Source of the DNA: Candidatus Cloacimonetes bacterium HGW-Cloacimonetes-1
GTDB lineage: Bacteria > Cloacimonadota > Cloacimonadia > Cloacimonadales > Cloacimonadaceae
Direction: 5' to 3'
Assembly: GCA_002841975.1 (NCBI GenBank)
Contig: PHBQ01000010.1
Coordinates: forward strand, 1-48,860
Length of the DNA stretch: 48,860 nt
Shown: piece after piece, positions 44,048-48,860 of the stretch
Numbering within the stretch: the first letter of the stretch is position 1
Layout of the letters: the number at the start of each line of letters is the position of its first letter
Notes under the pieces: model-generated
The model's database searches: none
What the model was told of the DNA's origin: nothing
Seen by the model: only the letters and a program-made list of their open reading frames with translations
Program-made: the position numbers and the translations under genes

Positions 44048-46567
44048 TTACCTCATCTTTATTTGCCACTTCTCCAGCAGCATATTTATTATTGTGTCTA
44101 TGACCTTATCAACACGTTCAATTGTCAATGTTTTTCCGCTGTCATTGAGTACAATATGCAATGAAAGGCTTCTAAATCCTTCTGGAATCTGTTTTCCTTT
44201 GTATTCATCAAAGACATTGACCGAACAAATGAGCTGATGGTCAATTTTCATTATGTGTTCTCTGAGAATGGAATATGGCACTTCATTTGAAATCACAAAT
44301 GAAATATCCCGTTCTACAGTTGGGAATTTGGGAATGGGAATAAATTTACGTTCAAAGTTTCGACCCAGCTCGATTACGGAGTTCAGATCTATATCAATGA
44401 CCCAGATATCTTGCTTCAAATCGATTAAGTCAATACCAAATTTTGATGCAACTTCAGGTTTCAACTTCCCAAAGCGAAGAACTTCCGATGCTCCGCTCAA
44501 GTATTTTACGCTGAATGAGTCTATCAAGTAAGGTGTAGTATTATTTTGAACATCGGATATTTTCAAATTCAAAGTGTTTAGCAGGCCATCTACTATACCC
44601 TTGATGTGATAAAAACCCGTATTTGAATTCTTTTCTAACCAATGTTCTTCTGTGTTTTTACCCATTACGAGCGCAGAGAATCTCATGTTCTCGGAATGCG
44701 CCCCATCATTGCCACGAAGATACACTTTGTTTGCTTCATAGATCCGGACATTGCTTTCTCCATGATTGATATTGTATTGCATCGTTTTTAGCAATTGAGG
44801 AATTAGTGTGGTTCTCATCACAGATTGATTACTGCTTTGAGGGTTGATCAGCGAGATCATGTTTGCTTCCTGAAATGTCTCATCCAAGCCCAAAAGCGCA
44901 ATATTCTCCGGATCATCAAAACTAAAATTGATCACTTCAAAGAATCCACAACCAGAAAAATAAGATTTTGCTCGGCGCTTCACTTCATAGGCATGTCTGT
45001 CCATGATCAAAGAGATAGTGGTTTTCTGGGGAACTTTGTCGTAACCATCCAGTCTTGCCAGTTCCTCGATAATGTCTATCTCTCGTTCCAAATCGACCCG
45101 ATAGTGTGGTATCCGAAAATACATAGTATGCTGACATCCGATTTTCTCCTCGAACACAGCATTACCCAGGTTGATTTGTTCAGCATGATAGCAATAGACT
45201 GAAGCCAGATCGGTAATGTTTCCCGCTTTCCAATCACCATACTGGACAAATTCTAAGCCTAAACCGGACAGATACTTCAAGATTGTCTCATCGGAGAGTT
45301 TATATCCGATAATGCTCTCATAGCGTGTCGGTCGTAAACCTAAGATAGATTCTGCCAATGGTATCGGATAGGAGTCACATATCCCTTTGCACAAAGATCC
45401 ACCTGCAAGTTCCAGGATGATCTGTACTGCTCTACCTGTAGAGTAGTCTGTAGATGGGGCAGAGATGTGCCGCTCAAAGCGATAGGATGAATCTGTGGTC
45501 AGTTTATACTTGTATGCTGTTCTGCGTACAGATCCGGGATCGAAGACAGCGGATTCGAGAACTATGTTCTTTGTGCTTTCCGTGATATGTGAATTCATGC
45601 CACCGATCACACCGGCAATAGCAATAGGCTTGACCCCATCTGCAATCACCAGATCATTAATGTCAAGCTTGTAGTTTTTACCATCCAAAGCGGTAATGAT
45701 TTCACCATCATTCGCATTACGAATCTTGATTTCTTTGATTTCTCCTGTTGATTCCAAAAGATCAAAATCAAAAGCGTGTAGCGGATGACCGCTCTCAAAC
45801 ATAACAAGATTGGTGATATCCACTACATTGTTAATAGATTTGAGGCCGATCTTAGTCAGCTTGGTTTTCAGCCAAAGCGGGGATTCTGTAACTGTCACAT
45901 TCCGGATCACTCTTGCGGTATAGCGGGAGCACAGGTTTTCATCTGCGATATCCACAGACAGCAGGCTTGATACCGGTAAATCGGATTCTGTAAAATGGGG
46001 AGTTGGTGTATTAACGGGGATACCTGTACTGGCAGATAAATCTCTGGCAATGCCGAGCAACCCCAACAAATCGGATCTATTGGGAGTGATCTCAAACTCA
46101 AACATGGTATCGGGTAATCCGAATAAATCATTTACATTGTGCCCCAGTGCAATATCGGAACCCAATTCTATGATGCCTTCATGATTTTCGGAGATGCCCA
46201 ATTCACGTTCAGAGCAGAGCATGCCATTGGATGCTACACCCCGCAACTTTGCGGCTTTGATGGTGATATCTCCCAACCGGGTCCCGGGCAAAGCTAAAAC
46301 ACAAGTAATACCGGCTCTGCAATTTGCAGCTCCACAAACTACTTGGTGTACTTGATCACCGGTATCGACCTGGCAGACATGTAAATGATCCGATCCCTCG
46401 ACTTTATCTGCCGAGAGGATTTTAGCAGTTACAATCGTATCCTGTAAAGCTGGCATTTCTTCCACGGCTTCTACTTCAATGCCGGAAAAAGTAAGAATAT
46501 TCTTGATCTCTTCCGTCGAATATTGAAGAGGAATGTAGTCTTTGAGCCAATTATAAGAAATTCTCAT
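44048..46567 (-). CDS. pheT: Phenylalanine-tRNA ligase beta subunit
   Basis: Large subunit of the alpha2-beta2 enzyme that charges tRNA-Phe. 839 residues, slightly longer than the typical 790-800. N-terminal EMAP-like tRNA-binding OB fold (about 40-150, DHLHVCQVDTGD), then the B3/B4 editing region, B5, the inactive synthetase-like core (EIDIIEELARLDGYDKVP), and the C-terminal anticodon-binding FDX-ACB domain (FPTVERDISFVISNEVP to the end). It starts 6 bases after pheS. Confidence 0.97.
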   Translation of the reverse strand: MRISYNWLKDYIPLQYSTEEIKNILTFSGIEVEAVEEMPALQDTIVTAKILSADKVEGSDHLHVCQVDTGDQVHQVVCGAANCRAGITCVLALPGTRLGDITIKAAKLRGVASNGMLCSERELGISENHEGIIELGSDIALGHNVNDLFGLPDTMFEFEITPNRSDLLGLLGIARDLSASTGIPVNTPTPHFTESDLPVSSLLSVDIADENLCSRYTARVIRNVTVTESPLWLKTKLTKIGLKSINNVVDITNLVMFESGHPLHAFDFDLLESTGEIKEIKIRNANDGEIITALDGKNYKLDINDLVIADGVKPIAIAGVIGGMNSHITESTKNIVLESAVFDPGSVRRTAYKYKLTTDSSYRFERHISAPSTDYSTGRAVQIILELAGGSLCKGICDSYPIPLAESILGLRPTRYESIIGYKLSDETILKYLSGLGLEFVQYGDWKAGNITDLASVYCYHAEQINLGNAVFEEKIGCQHTMYFRIPHYRVDLEREIDIIEELARLDGYDKVPQKTTISLIMDRHAYEVKRRAKSYFSGCGFFEVINFSFDDPENIALLGLDETFQEANMISLINPQSSNQSVMRTTLIPQLLKTMQYNINHGESNVRIYEANKVYLRGNDGAHSENMRFSALVMGKNTEEHWLEKNSNTGFYHIKGIVDGLLNTLNLKISDVQNNTTPYLIDSFSVKYLSGASEVLRFGKLKPEVASKFGIDLIDLKQDIWVIDIDLNSVIELGRNFERKFIPIPKFPTVERDISFVISNEVPYSILREHIMKIDHQLICSVNVFDEYKGKQIPEGFRSLSLHIVLNDSGKTLTIERVDKVIDTIINMLLEKWQIKMR

Positions 46568-46573
46568 CTATTC

Positions 46574-47596
46574 CTACCTGAACTGTCGTAACATTCTGAG
46601 GTCGTTTTCAAAGAGAATTCGCATATCCGGAATGTTATATTTGAGCATAGTGATTCTCTCAATACCCAAACCGAATGCGAATCCGGAATATATCTCCGGA
46701 TCTATGCCTACGATATTGAATACATTGGGATCCACCATACCGGCGCCACCCATCTCTAACCAACCGGAGTTTTTGCAAACTCTGCATCCAGTGCCACCGC
46801 AATTGACACAACTGATATCAATTTCTGCGCTGGGTTCTGTGAACGGGAAGAAATGAGGACGAATCCTGGACTTGACATTTGGTCCAAACATCAAGATGGC
46901 AAAGTTTTGTAAGGTGTCTCTTAGATCTGCTAATGAAACACCTTTATCTACTACTAATGCTTCTACTTGGCTAAACACTGGAGAATGTGAAGGATCAGGT
47001 TTGTCATTTCGATAACAACGTCCCGGAGATATAATCCGGATCGGTGGCTTGAAATTTTCCATTACTCTGATCTGGACCGGCGAAGTTTGAGTTCGCAGCA
47101 ATTTTCCGTTATCCAAATAGAATGTATCTGCCAAATTTCGGGATGGATGGTCTTTGGGTGTGTTCAGTGCATCAAAATTGTGGAATTCATCCTCGATATC
47201 AAAGCCCTCTGCGATCTCAAACCCCATGCTGAGAAATGTGTCTTCAATCTCATGCATGATAATGGTGAGAGGGTGCAATCCGCCACGTTCCGGCATAATC
47301 CCAGGCATGCTAAAGTCGGTTTTGACTCCAGCATTCTGCTTATCCCAGTTTTGTGTCTTCAGAGCTTTTTCTTTGAAATTCAACAATTCTTCAATTTTCG
47401 TCCTGGCATCATTGATTTTTTGTCCAAATGCGGGACGTTCCTCAGCGCTCAGCTCTCGTAACTGGGAAAACAAAGTGTTTAAATAGCTTTTTTTTCCCAA
47501 GTAAAGTGCTTTGGCGTTCAAGATATCGTTAGGGCTACTGCATTGAGCGATATCTATTTGAGCTTTGTCTATCAGGTCTAACAATTGTTGGTGCAC
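46574..47596 (-). CDS. pheS: Phenylalanine-tRNA ligase alpha subunit
   Basis: Catalytic subunit. 340 residues. An N-terminal coiled coil (1-85), then the class II synthetase core with motif 2 RIISPGRCYRNDKPDPSHSP and motif 3 FGLGIERITMLKY. FTEPSAEIDISC and GTGCRVCKNSGWLE are typical. The start is GTG at 47596 with AAGGA eight bases upstream. It lies 15 bases downstream of rplT; the infC-rpmI-rplT-pheST order is the classical translation operon. Confidence 0.97.
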   Translation of the reverse strand: MHQQLLDLIDKAQIDIAQCSSPNDILNAKALYLGKKSYLNTLFSQLRELSAEERPAFGQKINDARTKIEELLNFKEKALKTQNWDKQNAGVKTDFSMPGIMPERGGLHPLTIIMHEIEDTFLSMGFEIAEGFDIEDEFHNFDALNTPKDHPSRNLADTFYLDNGKLLRTQTSPVQIRVMENFKPPIRIISPGRCYRNDKPDPSHSPVFSQVEALVVDKGVSLADLRDTLQNFAILMFGPNVKSRIRPHFFPFTEPSAEIDISCVNCGGTGCRVCKNSGWLEMGGAGMVDPNVFNIVGIDPEIYSGFAFGLGIERITMLKYNIPDMRILFENDLRMLRQFR

Positions 47597-47611
47597 AGAA
47601 ACATCCTTTGA

Positions 47612-47962
47612 TTAATTACCTTTTGCGATTTCTATGAGTTTGGCAAATGCAGGAGCATCTTTCCATGCCAAATGGGCAAGCGTCTTACGATTGATATCTA
47701 TATTGGCTTTGTGAAGGCCATTGATAAAGCGACTGTAGGACATATCATTCAAACGGCATGCTGCATTGATACGAACGATCCAGAGGCGACGGAACTGTCT
47801 CTTCTTCTGCTTACGACCTTCGAAAGCGAAAGCCATACCACGTTCGACAGACATTCTGGCTACACGATATGTTTTGCTGCGGGCACCGAAGTAACCACGG
47901 GCGGCGAGCATGAATTTCTTTCTTCTACGATGGGCAGCGACGTTATTTGTTGATCTTGGCAT
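47612..47962 (-). CDS. rplT: 50S ribosomal protein L20
   Basis: Binds 23S rRNA and is required early in 50S assembly. 116 residues. Starts MPRSTNNVAAHRRRKK and contains FRRLWIVRINAACR and YSRFINGLHKANIDINRK, all family hallmarks. AAGGAG lies seven bases before the ATG. It follows rpmI by 11 bases. In E. coli L20 represses this operon; I see no obvious matching leader structure within the short spacer. Confidence 0.98.
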   Translation of the reverse strand: MPRSTNNVAAHRRRKKFMLAARGYFGARSKTYRVARMSVERGMAFAFEGRKQKKRQFRRLWIVRINAACRLNDMSYSRFINGLHKANIDINRKTLAHLAWKDAPAFAKLIEIAKGN

Positions 47963-47973
47963 GATTTACTCCT

Positions 47974-48168
47974 TTACATTCCCAACATACGGTAGATTCT
48001 ACCCTCGTCACATTTTCTGACGATGGCGCTTTGGCGCAAATTACGTTTGAGTTTCGGTGATTTTTTGGTCTTGATGTGAGCTGATTTAGCGTGGTGACGG
48101 ACGATCTTTCCGGATCCCGTAACCTTAAAACGCTTGGCAGCAGATCTGTTAGTCTTGATCTTTGGCAT
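47974..48168 (-). CDS. rpmI: 50S ribosomal protein L35
   Basis: Small basic ribosomal protein. 64 residues. [20 protein letters not shown] and the Lys/Arg-rich middle are typical. AAGGAG is well placed before the ATG. An 85-base spacer separates it from infC. Confidence 0.97.
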   Translation of the reverse strand: MPKIKTNRSAAKRFKVTGSGKIVRHHAKSAHIKTKKSPKLKRNLRQSAIVRKCDEGRIYRMLGM

Positions 48169-48253
48169 TTTTATCTCCTTATTACGTACTAAATATTGAA
48201 ACTAATTTAGTTATATTGAATCGAGTGATCTCAAATTCAGTTCAGTGGATATT

Positions 48254-48860
48254 TTATTCTCCCGCTTCTTCGGTTTCGTCTATATCCAGTTCGTCGTCGA
48301 GGCTTTCAACAGGGGGTGTATCATCTACGACTATGTTCATCTTTGCAAAGATCTTATCGATATCTTTCTTGGGTGATACAATCATAGACAGTAAGTTGCG
48401 ATCTGGTACTGGCTCGGAATCGACATCTGCAATCGGTGCAAGATCGACCTTGAGCTTGGCCAAAACGGCATATCCCAGTTCTTTGTGAGCCATCTGTCTT
48501 CCGCGGAAGCGTATGGTAAACTTGACCTTGTTGTGTTGTTTCAGAAACTTGATAGCGTTGTTCTTCTTGAAGTTGTAGTCGTGTTCTTCGGTATTAGGCC
48601 CAAATTTCACTTCTTTAATCTCAACTTCGTGTTGTTTCTTACGAGCTTCACGCACCTTCTTTTCTTTCTGATAATAGTACTTGCTGAAATCTAGGATGCG
48701 GCATACCGGAGGCTCGGCGGTGGGGGATATCTCCACCAGGTCGAGACCCATTTCTTCGGCTCTGCGCAACGCTTCTTTCGTGGCAACAACACCAATCATC
48801 TTACCTTCAGGATCGATCAGACGAACTGACGAAGCCGTTATCTGGTTGTTAGTTCTTTCT
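48254..48860 (-). CDS. infC: Translation initiation factor IF-3, 5' end cut by the window edge
   Basis: Keeps the ribosomal subunits apart and checks the start codon. The frame is open to the right edge: the first readable residues are ERTNNQITASSVRLIDPEGK, which belong to the usual N-terminal helix, so only a few residues and the start codon are missing. Both halves are present (LVEISPTAEPPVCRILDF for the N-domain to linker, RFRGRQMAHKELG for the C-domain). After the usual end there is an acidic tail of about 25 residues (ESLDDELDIDETEEAGE). Start codon not visible, so the AUU-type control cannot be judged. Confidence 0.95.
   Translation of the reverse strand, partial: ERTNNQITASSVRLIDPEGKMIGVVATKEALRRAEEMGLDLVEISPTAEPPVCRILDFSKYYYQKEKKVREARKKQHEVEIKEVKFGPNTEEHDYNFKKNNAIKFLKQHNKVKFTIRFRGRQMAHKELGYAVLAKLKVDLAPIADVDSEPVPDRNLLSMIVSPKKDIDKIFAKMNIVVDDTPPVESLDDELDIDETEEAGE

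Overview
The window reads as chromosomal DNA of a Cloacimonadota-type bacterium (relatives of Candidatus Cloacimonas). This is inference, not a database result. The pointers are the secreted protein at 3782-5779 with a C-terminal sorting domain of the type IX/Por kind, a pyruvate phosphate dikinase right after it, a moderate GC content, a general resemblance to proteins of this group, and tightly overlapping genes with GGAGG-type ribosome binding sites. Almost all of the roughly 40 genes are housekeeping. I see no phage, transposase, CRISPR array or defence island.

Layout. 1-3250 (minus): der, plsY and purF, with purF running off the left edge. 3782-8650 (plus): a type IX-sorted secreted protein and ppdK, each followed by a clear terminator. 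8757-9322 (minus): a broken gene for another sorted protein. 9323-10830: about 1.5 kb without genes, packed with direct and inverted repeats. 10831-25559 (minus): a probable operon of 11 genes, tilS, hpt, ftsH, hslV, hslU, an MFS exporter, pgeF-like, a FapA-like gene, a Tricorn-type protease, a TPR protein and manA; most neighbours overlap by 4-8 bases. 25560-26376: a second repeat-bearing spacer. 26377-37008 (plus): panD-panC, tRNA-Leu(UAG), tig-clpP-clpX, a lipoprotein, terminator, then pepP, coaD, dnaB, mlaE-like, a solute-binding lipoprotein and trmL. 37415-48860 (minus): infC (runs off the right edge), rpmI, rplT, pheS, pheT, a coiled-coil gene, zapA, a candidate 6S-like RNA, rny, ymdB, folD and a large lipoprotein ending at a strong terminator.

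Functional themes. The window is rich in protein quality control: FtsH, HslUV, trigger factor with ClpXP, a secreted Tricorn-like protease and a proline aminopeptidase. It also carries translation genes (IF3, L20, L35, PheST, TilS, TrmL, tRNA-Leu), RNA turnover (RNase Y with YmdB), cofactor synthesis (PanD, PanC, CoaD towards CoA; FolD) and nucleotide metabolism (PurF, Hpt, PgeF-like).

The most interesting points are: ClpP has Asn in place of the catalytic Asp (residue 172); FolD has Ile where the cyclohydrolase Lys normally sits (residue 50); FtsH has an extra N-terminal membrane module of about 115 residues; a highly foldable 170-180 nt segment lies between zapA and rny; the intergenic spacers share a mosaic of short hairpin modules; and several transcription units share a TTGAC-N20ish-TTG promoter-like pattern.
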